Both the position numbers and the translations under genes were made by a program. This document shows, in pieces, positions 8,314-17,409 of a stretch of 64,000 bases of DNA. Position 1 is the stretch's first letter. Each line of letters begins with the position of its first letter. The notes below the pieces were generated by a model, which saw only the letters and a list, made by a program, of their open reading frames with translations, was not told where the DNA came from and did not search any database. Source of the DNA: JBEATZ01 sp041178545 (lineage in GTDB: Bacteria; Planctomycetota; UBA1135; UBA2386); contig JBEGVB010000017.1 of assembly GCA_041178545.1 (NCBI GenBank), positions 37,277 to 101,276 of the forward strand, given 5' to 3'.

Positions 8314-9084
8314 TCACGAGAACTGCAGCCAGAGGATGCTGAAGTCGTCGTCGAACGGGCTGCCCTGCTGCACGTCGCGCGCCCACTGGATCACGCCATC
8401 GAGGTCGGCACCTCGACCAGATGGGGAGCCGAGGTATGCGGAGAACTCGTCGAACCCCATGCGCTCGCCACAAGCCTTCCTCAGCTCGTAGGCACCGTCG
8501 CTGAACAAGTAGAGCCTGCTGCCTGCAGCCACTGCGTGCGATGCCTCAGGGAACTCCACGCCGGGGAGAAAGCCGATGATCGGCCCATTGGTGCTCAGGT
8601 TGACGACTCCCTTGGCATCCACCAGCACGGCGGGGTTGTGGCCCGCACTTCCGAACGTCACCTGGCCCGTGCACCGGTGGAACACGCCGTACCAGATGGT
8701 GAAGTACATGTCGTTCTGGGCCTCCATCGGGAAGGCCTCGTTGAGCCCGCGCAGCACCTGCGCCGGCCGACGGAAGTCGGTACCGGGCAGGCTCTGGGAA
8801 CGGATCACGTTCATGACCGTGATCGAGAGCAGCGCAGCGCTCACGCCATGCCCGCACACGTCGAGCAGGTAGACCGCGAGGTGGTCCGGGTCGATCCAGT
8901 GGTGGCCGAAGGCGTCCCCCCCGAGCGATTGGGACGGGAGGAGGCGCCAGTCCGAGGTCACGGGGCCCTTCGTGAGCCGCGGGGGCAGGAGCGAGGTGAC
9001 GTACTCAGCTGCCTGCTTGAGTTCCGCAGCAAGGTGCTTCTGGCTCTCCACCAGCGCCAGGTAGGACTTCTGCTCCTGGTCGCG
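8314..9084 (-). repeat. Duplicated phosphatase-coding block, copy A
   Basis: The last 256 codons and stop of this gene match the last 256 codons of the gene at 9953-11413. By eye I count about 26 amino-acid differences (roughly 90% identity), and the DNA also matches closely. Similarity starts at RDQEQK and stops abruptly upstream, where the two proteins carry different sensory modules. Confidence 0.85.
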
Positions 9085-9777
9085 TTGGGGCCTTGGCTTG
9101 AACGACTTGCGCTCAGGTTCCGCGGCAAGCGGTTCGATGCGACGCACCACTGGAGGGATCTCGCCGGACGCACGGTTCCTGGGTGCGGGGACATGACCTT
9201 GCCGCTCGGACACCGTCATGCGCGGCGGGCTGCCATGACCGTTGACCCCGGACTTCATGATGTCCTGCAGCACCAGGTCGAACGGCCCCCGACCCACCGT
9301 CGCGAGTTCCTGCGCGTTGTCGACCAGCGACGGTCGGCAGATCTCCACCAGCGTCCGGCCAACGGCTGCAGGCGAGGTCGCCCTGGCGAAGATGTCCTTG
9401 GTGCGGCGTGCCTCGCGAGCGAGGTCATCGATCGACAGGATGCCCACGAGCCGCGACCATGAGTCGACCACCGGCACTCGTCGCACCCGGTGCAGCCCCA
9501 TGACGCCCTCGACATGGGTGAGGGTGTCGCGCTCGCGCACGGTGTGCACGGGTGTGTGCATGTGTGCCTCGACCTGGAGGTACAACAACGGCTTGTCCGT
9601 GTGCAGCGCGGCCATGCACACGTCTCGGTCGGTGAGGATTCCCAGCGGGAAGTCCTGCGGGTCCACGATCACCACGGAACCGCAGTGGTGCTCCTGCATC
9701 CTCCTCACCGCAGTGGCAAGCGTGTCCTCGGGCCGAACGGTGGCAACACCTCGGGTCATCAGGTCCACGGCAAGCAC
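8314..9777 (-). CDS. CBS-pair PP2C/SpoIIE-type serine phosphatase
   Basis: A 487-residue protein. Two CBS domains occupy residues 1-130 (VDLMTRGVATVRPEDTLATA; RVRRVPVVDS.. LVGILSIDDLA) and may bind an adenine nucleotide. After a linker and short coiled coil comes a SpoIIE/RsbU-like phosphatase domain with metal-binding aspartates in SLGGDAFGHHW, LLDVCGHGVSAALLS, FSDGAYELR and DDDFSILWLQ. Such enzymes dephosphorylate STAS proteins and so release sigma factors from anti-sigma kinases. It is the last gene of the 8314-20286 cluster; its catalytic domain is about 90% identical to that of the preceding gene. Confidence 0.92.
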   Translation of the reverse strand: MLAVDLMTRGVATVRPEDTLATAVRRMQEHHCGSVVIVDPQDFPLGILTDRDVCMAALHTDKPLLYLQVEAHMHTPVHTVRERDTLTHVEGVMGLHRVRRVPVVDSWSRLVGILSIDDLAREARRTKDIFARATSPAAVGRTLVEICRPSLVDNAQELATVGRGPFDLVLQDIMKSGVNGHGSPPRMTVSERQGHVPAPRNRASGEIPPVVRRIEPLAAEPERKSFKPRPQRDQEQKSYLALVESQKHLAAELKQAAEYVTSLLPPRLTKGPVTSDWRLLPSQSLGGDAFGHHWIDPDHLAVYLLDVCGHGVSAALLSITVMNVIRSQSLPGTDFRRPAQVLRGLNEAFPMEAQNDMYFTIWYGVFHRCTGQVTFGSAGHNPAVLVDAKGVVNLSTNGPIIGFLPGVEFPEASHAVAAGSRLYLFSDGAYELRKACGERMGFDEFSAYLGSPSGRGADLDGVIQWARDVQQGSPFDDDFSILWLQFS

Positions 9778-9952
9778 TGCAGGTTCCTCCTCCTGGGGTC
9801 GGGCGAACGCCGGTGGGGCGGGTGCCGAACTCCCTCAAGGAGCCAGTCTGGCAGTTCTCAACCGGTCCACGCCTTGGGCTCGACTCCGTAGCCGTCCGGG
9901 AAAGGGTGAGCAGGACGACTGCCGCGGCGAGTTCGGGTGCGTCGCGAGCCGG

Positions 9953-10723
9953 TCAGGAGAACTGCAGCCAGAGGATGCTGAAGTCGTCGTCGAACGGACT
10001 GCCTTGCTGCACGTCGCGTGCCCACTGGATCACGCCGTCGAGGTCGACACCCCGCCCGGCTGGGGAGTCGAGGTACGCGGAGAACTCGTCGAACCCCATG
10101 CGCTCGCCGCTGGCCTTCTTCAGCTCGTAGGCACCGTCACTGAAGACGTACATCCTGCTGCCCGCGGCAACAGGATGTGACGCCTCCGGGAACTCCACGC
10201 CGGGGAGGAAGCCGATGATCGGCCCCTTGGTGCTGAGGTTGGCGACACCCTTGGCGTCCACGAGCACGGCGGGGTTGTGGCCCGCACTGCCGAACGTCAC
10301 CTGGCCCGCGCTCCGCTGGAAGACGCCGTACCAGATGGTGAAGTACATGTCGTTCTGGGCCTCCATCGGGAAGGCCTCGTTGAGCCCGCGCAGCACCTGC
10401 GACGGCCGACGGAAGTCGGTGTCGGGCAGGCTCTGGGAGCGGATCACGTTCATGGCCGAGATCGAGAGCAAGGCCGCGCCAACCCCGTGCCCGCACACGT
10501 CGAGCAAGTAGACGGCAAGGTGGTCCGGGTCGATCCAGTGGTAGCCGAACGCATCGCCTCCCAGCGATGTCGAAGGAAGGAATCGCCAGTCCGAGGTCAC
10601 TGGCCCCTTCGCGAGGCGGGCAGGCAGGAGAGAGGTGACGTACTCAGCCGCTTCCTTGAGTTCCGCGGCAAGGTGCTTCTGGCTCTCCACCAGCGCGTGG
10701 TACGTCTTCTGCTCCTGGTCGCG
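9953..10723 (-). repeat. Duplicated phosphatase-coding block, copy B
   Basis: Direct-orientation partner of the block at 8314-9084: 771 bases including the stop codon, coding for the same coiled-coil plus phosphatase segment at about 90% protein identity. This implies a recent segmental duplication or continuing gene conversion within the operon. Confidence 0.85.
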
Positions 10724-11413
10724 CAGCTGCTTCTTCTCCAAGCAGGCGCCGATGCGCGCGCGCAGGAGTGTCGGGTTGAACGGCTTGGGCAGGTAGTCCT
10801 CGGCGCCCGCCTCGATGCACCGCACCACCGACGAGAGCTCGTCGAGCGCGCTGATCATGATCACAGGGATGTGGCGCAGCTGCTGGTCAGCCTTCATGCG
10901 CGTGAGGACGCCGTATCCGTCGATGCCCGGCATCATGATGTCGAGCAGCACCAGGTCGAAGGCCTCTGCCGCCACCATCGCCAGCGCCTGCTCGCCGTCG
11001 GCGGCCATGCCCACCGAGTGGCCCTGCCGCACGAGGCGCTGCGCAAGCATGTCGCGGTTCATCTCGTTGTCGTCGACCACGAGCAGCCTGCCACGGTGTA
11101 CGACTGGCGCGTCGTCGCCGGCATCGGCTGGTGCCGCCACGAGTTCGGCGGCCGGCGCGGGCGCGGCAACCACTGCGGGTGCCGGCTGCACGGCAGCTGC
11201 GGCACCGGGCGTGAGGCGCGCCTGGATGACGTCCAGCATGCTGCGCGCGGCCTTCTGGATCTTCTTCAGGTCGGGCACGAAGCCCGGCTGTGCATCGACG
11301 GCCTCCTCCTCCAGCATCTCGCTGTAGCCGAGGATCTGGTTGATGGGCGTGCGCAGGTCGTGGCGCAGGTGCGAGAACGGGTCGGCGCCCGCGTGGTTGG
11401 ATGGTTCGCTCAT
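9953..11413 (-). CDS. HisKA-like helix, receiver and PP2C phosphatase fusion
   Basis: A 486-residue three-part protein. Residues 11-70 copy a histidine-kinase dimerisation domain, with His18 in RHDLRTPINQILGYSEML, but no ATP-binding domain follows. An Ala/Pro linker leads to a receiver domain (LLVVDDNEM, phospho-acceptor in LVLLDIMMPGIDG, Lys in YLPKPF), then a short coiled coil and a SpoIIE/RsbU-like phosphatase with all metal-binding aspartates. Phosphorylation by the neighbouring hybrid kinase probably tunes phosphatase activity toward STAS proteins. The start MSEPSN lies 4 bases after the upstream receiver gene. Confidence 0.92.
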   Translation of the reverse strand: MSEPSNHAGADPFSHLRHDLRTPINQILGYSEMLEEEAVDAQPGFVPDLKKIQKAARSMLDVIQARLTPGAAAAVQPAPAVVAAPAPAAELVAAPADAGDDAPVVHRGRLLVVDDNEMNRDMLAQRLVRQGHSVGMAADGEQALAMVAAEAFDLVLLDIMMPGIDGYGVLTRMKADQQLRHIPVIMISALDELSSVVRCIEAGAEDYLPKPFNPTLLRARIGACLEKKQLRDQEQKTYHALVESQKHLAAELKEAAEYVTSLLPARLAKGPVTSDWRFLPSTSLGGDAFGYHWIDPDHLAVYLLDVCGHGVGAALLSISAMNVIRSQSLPDTDFRRPSQVLRGLNEAFPMEAQNDMYFTIWYGVFQRSAGQVTFGSAGHNPAVLVDAKGVANLSTKGPIIGFLPGVEFPEASHPVAAGSRMYVFSDGAYELKKASGERMGFDEFSAYLDSPAGRGVDLDGVIQWARDVQQGSPFDDDFSILWLQFS

Positions 11414-11417
11414 GACT

Positions 11418-11807
11418 TCACGAGGTGGCGGGCGGGTGACCGACCCGCACGAGCTGCGCCTGCATCTTCTCGAGCAAACGTGCCAGTTCGACCGGCTTGG
11501 TGTCGTAGTCGTCACAGCCCGCAGCGAGGCACTTCTCGCGGTCGCCTGCCATTGCATGAGCAGTGAGCCCGATCACCGGGATCGCCTGCGTGGCAGGGTC
11601 GGCCTTCAGCTGGCGGGTCGCCTCCCACCCGTCCACGACGGGCAGGCTCATGTCCATGAGGATGAGTACCGGTGACTCGCTGCGCGCCTTGGCAAGCCCT
11701 TCACCGCCGTCGACGGCGATGACGACCTCGTAGCCCTTGCGCTCCAGGCGGCGCGACAGCATGTCGCGGTTCATTTCGTTGTCTTCGACGAGGAGGATCT
11801 TCGGCAT
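11418..11807 (-). CDS. Single-domain response regulator
   Basis: A 129-residue CheY-like receiver. It has LLVEDNEMNRDML, phospho-acceptor Asp52 in LILMDMSLPVVDGWEA, IGLTAHAM and YDTKPV. The sequence is of the type usually found as the terminal receiver of hybrid kinases. It sits 14 bases downstream of the hybrid kinase gene and 4 bases upstream of the receiver-phosphatase gene, placing it in the middle of a phosphorelay. No output domain. Confidence 0.93.
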   Translation of the reverse strand: MPKILLVEDNEMNRDMLSRRLERKGYEVVIAVDGGEGLAKARSESPVLILMDMSLPVVDGWEATRQLKADPATQAIPVIGLTAHAMAGDREKCLAAGCDDYDTKPVELARLLEKMQAQLVRVGHPPATS

Positions 11808-11821
11808 GGGGTCTCGGTGGT

Positions 11822-14419
11822 TCAGGACTTGCGACGGACGAGCGACTGGATCTGGTTGAGGAGTGCGTTCCGGTCGAACGCACCCTTTCGGAGGATCTCG
11901 TTGACCTGCCCGTTGAGTCGGGACTGGTCCTCGGGAGTGAGGGTCTTTGCAGTGATGACGATCACCGGGATGTTCTCGGCACCTGGGTTCTTGCGCAGCT
12001 CCTCGACGAAGTCGAACCCGTCCATCTCAGGCATCATCAGGTCGAGCAGGATGAGTGCAGGGCGCTTGCGGGCGACATGGGCGAGGGCATCGCGGCCGTT
12101 GCCGGCAACCTCGACCAGCCAACCATCCTTGTGCAGGGTGCGACGCAGCATGTCCGCGCTCGCCGGGTCGTCCTCCACCACGAGGACGTGACTCTGGTCG
12201 CTGTCTTCCGCGAGGCGGCCGAGCAGCTGGTCGAGTCGCGACCAGTCGATGGGCTTGGAGAGACAGTCGGCGGCCCCGAGTGCGAAGCCGAGCTCCTTGT
12301 TCTCCATCATGGTCATCATGATGACCGGGATCATCGACAGCTCGGGATCGGCCTTGAGCGCGGCAAGCACCGCCCACCCGTCCATGCCCGGCATCATCAC
12401 GTCTAGGGTGATCACGTCGGGCTTCAGCCTGCGTGCGGCCTCGAGCCCTTCCTTGCCCCCGCCGGCGGACTGGACGTCGTAGCCCTCGCGAACGAGGAAG
12501 CGCTGCAGGAGGTCGACAGCACTGGGGTCGTCGTCGATCACGAGGATGCGGGCTCGCGCAGCAACGGCCGGCCCCGTCTCTTCCCTCTTGGGCGCAGCGG
12601 CAGCACTTGTCTCCGCAGCCTCGCCGATCACGACCTCGCGCGGCAGCTCCATCGTGAACGTGCTGCCCTTGCCCGGCTCGCTCGCGACCGTGATGTCGCC
12701 ACCCATCATCTGGCAGAACTTGCGGCTGATCGCGAGGCCGAGGCCCGTGCCGCCGTACTTGCGGGTGGTCGAGCTGTCCGCCTGGCTGAAGCTCTGGAAC
12801 AGCTTGCCCATCTGCTCCGCGTTCATGCCGATGCCGGAGTCCTTCACTGCGATGCGGATGCGCTCATTGCCCACCGGCCCGACTGCGGCCACCCCAACGT
12901 GGATCTCGCCCTTGTCCGTGAACTTCGAGGCGTTGCTGAGCAGGTTGAACAACGTCTGCCGGAACTTGGTGAGGTCGGCCTTCATCGCACCGACGGTGCG
13001 GTCGCACTCGACCGAGAGCCGGTTCTGGTTCTTTGCGATGAGCGGCTGCACCGTCGCGACCACCTCGTCGATCGTCTGGGGCAGGTCGAAGGACTCCAGG
13101 TAGAGAGTCATCTTGCCTGCCTCGATCTTCGAGAGGTCGAGGATGTCGTTGATGAGTGCCAGCAGGTGCTTGCCCGCCGACTGGATCTTCTTGAGGTCTG
13201 GTACGAAGTCCTCCGGCTCGAGGTCCTCGTGCTCCTCGATGAGCATCTCGCTGTAGCCGATGATCGCATTCATCGGGGTACGCAGCTCGTGGCTCATGTT
13301 GGCCAGGAAGGCACTCTTGGTGCGGTTGGCCTGCTCGGCCTCCACCTTGGCATCCTCTGCCGTGGTGCGTGCGGCCTCGGCAGCGCGCTTGGCGACCTCG
13401 GCGGAGACGAGGGCCCGCGACAGCCGGCCGGCGAACCACCACGAGGCCGCAAGTACGGCAGCGACCACCACTGCGAGGATGCCCAGCACCTCGCGCACGA
13501 TGCGGAAGCTCAGGTTGCCGAGGTCGGGCAGGTAGGTGGTGGCAATGATCGTGAAGTCCCACGGCGCGAAGTGCTCGTGACGCACGCGATGGTCGCCAAC
13601 CGTGTACTCACCCTCGCGCGGTCTCTGGGCCAGGTCCTTGGCAAGCTCGGGGAGGAAGTCGCCCTCGGCATGCGTGGAGTGGAACAGCTCGCGGCGGTTG
13701 GAGTCGAGCAGGGCCACGAAGCCGCTCTCGAGGATCCGGGCATCGGCGATCGATGCACCCAGCTGCTTGAGGGTCTCGATCTGGTAGCCGGTGTACCAGA
13801 TGCCGATCGTCGCACCCGAAGCGTCGCGGATCGGGTCGTAGGCGGTGAAGTACGGGTTGCCGAGGATGTCGACGACGCCCTCGAATCGCCTGCCCTCGCG
13901 GATCGCGACGATCGCCTTGCCGCGCGGGTCGAGGATGGTGCCGATGGCACGCGATCCATCGGCCTTCTTCACGTTGGTGGACACGCGGTAGAACTCGTCA
14001 CCCGTCTTCACGAACAACGTTGCCGTGCCGCCCAGCAGCGCGACCACCGAGTCGACGATCTCGAAGCGGTTGGACACCTCGGTGCCACCGAACCGGAGCG
14101 ACGGCACGACGCGACCTGCCACCTCCACTTCGCCTGCAACTGTCGGCGCACCCAGCTTCCCGGTCTCGGACTCGAGCACGGCAAGCGAGGCAAGGGTCAG
14201 GTCGCGGTACACCTCGTCGGCGGCCTTGAGCTGGTCCTCCACGCTGACGAGCGCTGCGTCCATCTTCTGTGCAGCGAACTCGTCGATCGCACCGCGGAGG
14301 CGGTAGAAGCTGATGCTCCCCGCCAGCACGAGCAGGCTGGAAACGGCGGCGAACCACATCAGCATCCGCTTGCGGATCGGCTGCTCAATGGCGCGGGCGT
14401 CGACGGTCGGTTCAGACAT
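11822..14419 (-). CDS. Cache-domain hybrid histidine kinase with two receivers
   Basis: An 865-residue membrane sensor kinase. Membrane segments at about 19-41 and 308-330 flank a large extracytoplasmic region resembling a Cache sensor (FYRVSTNVKKADGSRAIGT, GNPYFTAYDPIRDASG, IGIWYTGY). A coiled linker leads to HisKA with His377 in MSHELRTPMNAIIGYSEM, a HATPase domain (LSNASKFTDKG, VKDSGIGM, GGTGLGLAIS) and two receivers with acceptor Asp in ITLDVMMPGMDG and LILLDLMMPEMDG. Its start overlaps the transporter ATPase gene by 8 bases, so it probably monitors the same ligand or transport state. Confidence 0.94.
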   Translation of the reverse strand: MSEPTVDARAIEQPIRKRMLMWFAAVSSLLVLAGSISFYRLRGAIDEFAAQKMDAALVSVEDQLKAADEVYRDLTLASLAVLESETGKLGAPTVAGEVEVAGRVVPSLRFGGTEVSNRFEIVDSVVALLGGTATLFVKTGDEFYRVSTNVKKADGSRAIGTILDPRGKAIVAIREGRRFEGVVDILGNPYFTAYDPIRDASGATIGIWYTGYQIETLKQLGASIADARILESGFVALLDSNRRELFHSTHAEGDFLPELAKDLAQRPREGEYTVGDHRVRHEHFAPWDFTIIATTYLPDLGNLSFRIVREVLGILAVVVAAVLAASWWFAGRLSRALVSAEVAKRAAEAARTTAEDAKVEAEQANRTKSAFLANMSHELRTPMNAIIGYSEMLIEEHEDLEPEDFVPDLKKIQSAGKHLLALINDILDLSKIEAGKMTLYLESFDLPQTIDEVVATVQPLIAKNQNRLSVECDRTVGAMKADLTKFRQTLFNLLSNASKFTDKGEIHVGVAAVGPVGNERIRIAVKDSGIGMNAEQMGKLFQSFSQADSSTTRKYGGTGLGLAISRKFCQMMGGDITVASEPGKGSTFTMELPREVVIGEAAETSAAAAPKREETGPAVAARARILVIDDDPSAVDLLQRFLVREGYDVQSAGGGKEGLEAARRLKPDVITLDVMMPGMDGWAVLAALKADPELSMIPVIMMTMMENKELGFALGAADCLSKPIDWSRLDQLLGRLAEDSDQSHVLVVEDDPASADMLRRTLHKDGWLVEVAGNGRDALAHVARKRPALILLDLMMPEMDGFDFVEELRKNPGAENIPVIVITAKTLTPEDQSRLNGQVNEILRKGAFDRNALLNQIQSLVRRKS

Positions 14420-15224
14420 AGGTTCGCTGCAGCAGTGCTGCCACGTTGGAGTCCATCTGTTCGCGCCGGCGGACCTGCTCGAAGCGGTCGAGCAGGTCCT
14501 CTGGCCGCACGCGTGCGCGTTCCGGGCCCTGCAGGTCGTGCAGGACCCTGCCGCGGTGCATCATGACGATGCGATCGCCGAGGTTCACTGCCTGCTGCAT
14601 GGAATGCGTGACCATGAGGGTGGTCAGGCGGTCCCGGCGCACGATCTCGTCGGTGAGCCGGATGACCTGGTCGGCGCTCTTGGGATCGAGCGCTGCCGTG
14701 TGCTCGTCGAGCAGCAGGAGGTCGGGTTTGCGCCAGGTGGCCATGAGCAGGGTGATGGCCTGCCGCTGGCCGCCGGAGAGGCTCCCGATCGCATTGTCGA
14801 GGCGGTCCTCGAGACCCATGTTGAGGGTGCGGATGCGCTCGCGGAACCCGTCGCGCATCCGCCGGTCCAGCGCCCAACCGAGTCCACGCGGCATGCCGCG
14901 CCTTGCGGCCAGCACCAGGTTCTCGGCGATCGTCATCGACGGTGCCGTGCCGCTGAACGGGTTCTGGAACACGCGCCCGACCAGCCTGGCACGCCGGTGC
15001 TCGGGCCATTGCGTGATGTCTTGGCCCGCGAGCCGGATCGTGCCGCTGTCGACGAGGAAGGTGCCCGCAACCGCGTTGAGCAGCGTCGACTTGCCGGAGC
15101 CGTTGGTGCCGATGATCTGGAGGAAGGATCCGGGTGCGAGGTCGATGCTCACGCCCTGCAGCGCGCGCACCTCGTTGGGAGTGCCCGGGTGGAACGTCCG
15201 GCGGATGTCGCGGATCTCCAGCAT
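14412..15224 (-). CDS. ABC transporter ATP-binding subunit
   Basis: A 270-residue nucleotide-binding subunit. Walker A is GTNGSGKST, the Q loop is in VFQNPFSG, the signature is LSGGQRQ, Walker B is LLLLDEHTAAL and the switch His is in MVTHSMQQA. It resembles the ATPases paired with BPD_transp_2 permeases and ABC_sub_bind proteins (TrpXYZ-like importers). It follows the permease gene by 2 bases and overlaps the hybrid kinase gene. The substrate cannot be read from sequence; amino acids or other small organic solutes are typical of the family. Confidence 0.93.
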   Translation of the reverse strand: MLEIRDIRRTFHPGTPNEVRALQGVSIDLAPGSFLQIIGTNGSGKSTLLNAVAGTFLVDSGTIRLAGQDITQWPEHRRARLVGRVFQNPFSGTAPSMTIAENLVLAARRGMPRGLGWALDRRMRDGFRERIRTLNMGLEDRLDNAIGSLSGGQRQAITLLMATWRKPDLLLLDEHTAALDPKSADQVIRLTDEIVRRDRLTTLMVTHSMQQAVNLGDRIVMMHRGRVLHDLQGPERARVRPEDLLDRFEQVRRREQMDSNVAALLQRTYV

Positions 15225-15226
15225 GC

Positions 15227-16171
15227 TCAGCGCGCCTCCCCGGCAGGAGCGGCCCGGGACCTGCGGATGGCGCGCAGCCAGCGCGGCCCAACGAGGGCGA
15301 GGAACACGAACACGGCCGTGACGATCTTGAGGTCGTTGGGGTCGAGGCCCCAGCGCAGCGCCACGGCCACCAGCAGCCGGAACAGCACCGAGCCCATGAC
15401 GGCACCCGCGATCAGCAGCCCGAGCGTGGCATGGCCCACGAGTGCCTCACCGATGATCACGCTGGCGAGACCCCACACGACCATGCCGATGCCCATCTGC
15501 ACGTCGGCAAACCCCTGGTACTGGGCCAGCAACGAACCAGCGAGCGCGATCAGGCCGTTGGAGAGGGCAAGGCCGAGGATCAGCACCCTGTCGGTGTTCA
15601 CGCCCAGCGCCCGGATCATCTGCGAGTTGTCGCCGGTGGCGCGCATGGCGGTGCCGAGGTTGGTGCGGAAGAACCAGTGCAGCAGGGAGGCGACGACCAC
15701 GACGAGCACCAGGATGCCGCCGAGTGCGGCAAGGTCGCGAGCACCAACGTCCCACACCCCGATGCGCACGGTGGGCACGCCCTGCAGCACCAGTCCAGCA
15801 AGCTGCTCCACGTCCGTCAGCAGGGTGCGCTGCGACATGAGCGGCACGTTGCTCTTGCCCATCACGTGCAGGTTGACGGAGTAGAGCGCGGTCATCACCA
15901 GGATGCCGCTCAGCAGGCCGTTGATGGCAAACCGCGTGTGCAGGATGCCGGTGAGTGCGCCTGCCGCGCATCCTGCGAGGAAGCCTGCACCCGTGGCGAC
16001 CACCGGGTCGCAGCCCCCGAGCAGCAGCACCGCGCTCACCGAGGCACCGAGGGTCAGCGATCCCTCTGCCGTGATGTCGGGGAAGTTGAAGATGCGGAAA
16101 CTCAGGTACACCCCGAGTGCCAGCATCGCGAGGACCAGCCCGATGGTGAGTGCGCCGAGCAGGAGGGTCAC
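15227..16171 (-). CDS. ABC transporter permease (BPD_transp_2 family)
   Basis: A 314-residue inner-membrane protein with about eight or nine hydrophobic segments and the family loop FRTNLGTAMRATGDNSQMIRAL, which contacts the ATPase. It belongs with branched-chain amino acid/ribose-like permeases of TrpXYZ systems. The start ATG overlaps the stop of the STAS fusion gene as ATGA. Only one permease gene is present, so a homodimer is expected. Confidence 0.92.
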   Translation of the reverse strand: MTLLLGALTIGLVLAMLALGVYLSFRIFNFPDITAEGSLTLGASVSAVLLLGGCDPVVATGAGFLAGCAAGALTGILHTRFAINGLLSGILVMTALYSVNLHVMGKSNVPLMSQRTLLTDVEQLAGLVLQGVPTVRIGVWDVGARDLAALGGILVLVVVVASLLHWFFRTNLGTAMRATGDNSQMIRALGVNTDRVLILGLALSNGLIALAGSLLAQYQGFADVQMGIGMVVWGLASVIIGEALVGHATLGLLIAGAVMGSVLFRLLVAVALRWGLDPNDLKIVTAVFVFLALVGPRWLRAIRRSRAAPAGEAR

Positions 16172-17409
16172 GACCCGGCCTCCTCGACACGGTCGACGGG
16201 CGCGAACCAGAGCGCGCCCCGGTACAGGTCGGTCTGGCCGATGCCTTCGTAGGGACGGTCGTCGGCAAGGAGGTGCACGAGGGACACGGGGAGCGCGCCC
16301 TCGAGCAGCTGGCGGACCGTGGCGCCGAGTTCTAGGCTGCCCTGCTGGACCGGACGGTAGGGGAACACCAGTGCATGCAGGTGCCCGTGGAGCTCACTGC
16401 CCATCCCGAGCGGGCGGACGTGCGGACGCAGTGCAGGCGAAGGTTCACGTGCAACGATCCCGCACACCAGCACGGTGCTGCGGTCGGTCCCGCGCTCGGT
16501 GGTGCAGGACATGCGGTCGCGCAGGGCTGGGAACTCGAACAGGTTGCTGCCGCGGAGCAGGGCCACGGAACGGGTGAGTTGCGCCCCCACCACGCAACCT
16601 GCCTCGGCAACGAGGGCAACCGCAACCGCAGGTGCCTCGCACTGTCCCACGACACCGTGCAACAGGTCGGAGAGGCCGATGCTGCCTCCCTCCGCCTCCG
16701 AACGGAACCTGCCGTGGTGGGTGAACCGGCCGACGCCACGGACGGCAGTGAGTGCCTGCACGCCGGGCTGCAGCTCGCCCGTGGCGACGACGTAGTCCGG
16801 CACCTGTGCACCATCGGCAGGCATGGTGGTGGCAGCGCCTCCCACCGCGAGGAACTCGCCGAACCTCGACTCGCAGTCCGCGTAGCCGGAACCGATGGCG
16901 CCGATCCCGAGGCCCCAGGTGTCCGCGGGGAACTGGAGCGCGCGGCAGTCGGCCGCACGGGCTCCCCCTGCCAGTACCCTTCCTGGCTCGCCGTGCACCG
17001 TGACCCGCACCGGGTCACCAGCCCCGGCACCGTGCAACTCGACCACCAGCGTCCCCTCGCGCACCTCGCGCACGGCGGCAGGCGGCACCGGCTGGGTTTC
17101 CGCGCGGCTGGTTTCCTGCACGAGGTTGGCGAGGCCTGCCATCTGCAGGATCCCGGCCACCTGGGCACTGGGGCTCGTCACCGAGAGCCTGCCGCGGATC
17201 GCATGCAACTGCTTGAAGTGGCGCACCAACACGCGGATGGCCGCCGAGCTCATGTAGTCGACGGCCGCCATGTGCAACTCGACACGGTGGCACCCCGAAC
17301 GCACCACCTCGTCGATCGCAGCGGCAACGAACTCGCTCCATGCCGCGTCGAAGCGGCCCTGCATCCGTAGTTCGACGACATCTGCCAGCTGGCTGCGTTG
17401 GATCTCCAT
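16168..17409 (-). CDS. STAS domain fused to a large uncharacterised domain
   Basis: Residues 1-100 form a STAS domain; the loop VDYMSSAAIRVLV has Ser54 and Ser55 where antagonist STAS proteins carry the regulatory serine. The remaining ~310 residues match no family I recognise. They are mixed alpha/beta with conserved-looking patches such as LGIGAIGSGYADCESRFGEF, GRFTHHGRFRSEAEG, LHGVVGQCEAPAVAVALVAE and FEFPALRDRMSC. The gene is locked between the substrate-binding protein (1-base TGATG overlap) and the permease (ATGA overlap), so it is probably a cytoplasmic component linking the transporter to the partner switch. Confidence 0.75.
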   Translation of the reverse strand: MEIQRSQLADVVELRMQGRFDAAWSEFVAAAIDEVVRSGCHRVELHMAAVDYMSSAAIRVLVRHFKQLHAIRGRLSVTSPSAQVAGILQMAGLANLVQETSRAETQPVPPAAVREVREGTLVVELHGAGAGDPVRVTVHGEPGRVLAGGARAADCRALQFPADTWGLGIGAIGSGYADCESRFGEFLAVGGAATTMPADGAQVPDYVVATGELQPGVQALTAVRGVGRFTHHGRFRSEAEGGSIGLSDLLHGVVGQCEAPAVAVALVAEAGCVVGAQLTRSVALLRGSNLFEFPALRDRMSCTTERGTDRSTVLVCGIVAREPSPALRPHVRPLGMGSELHGHLHALVFPYRPVQQGSLELGATVRQLLEGALPVSLVHLLADDRPYEGIGQTDLYRGALWFAPVDRVEEAGS

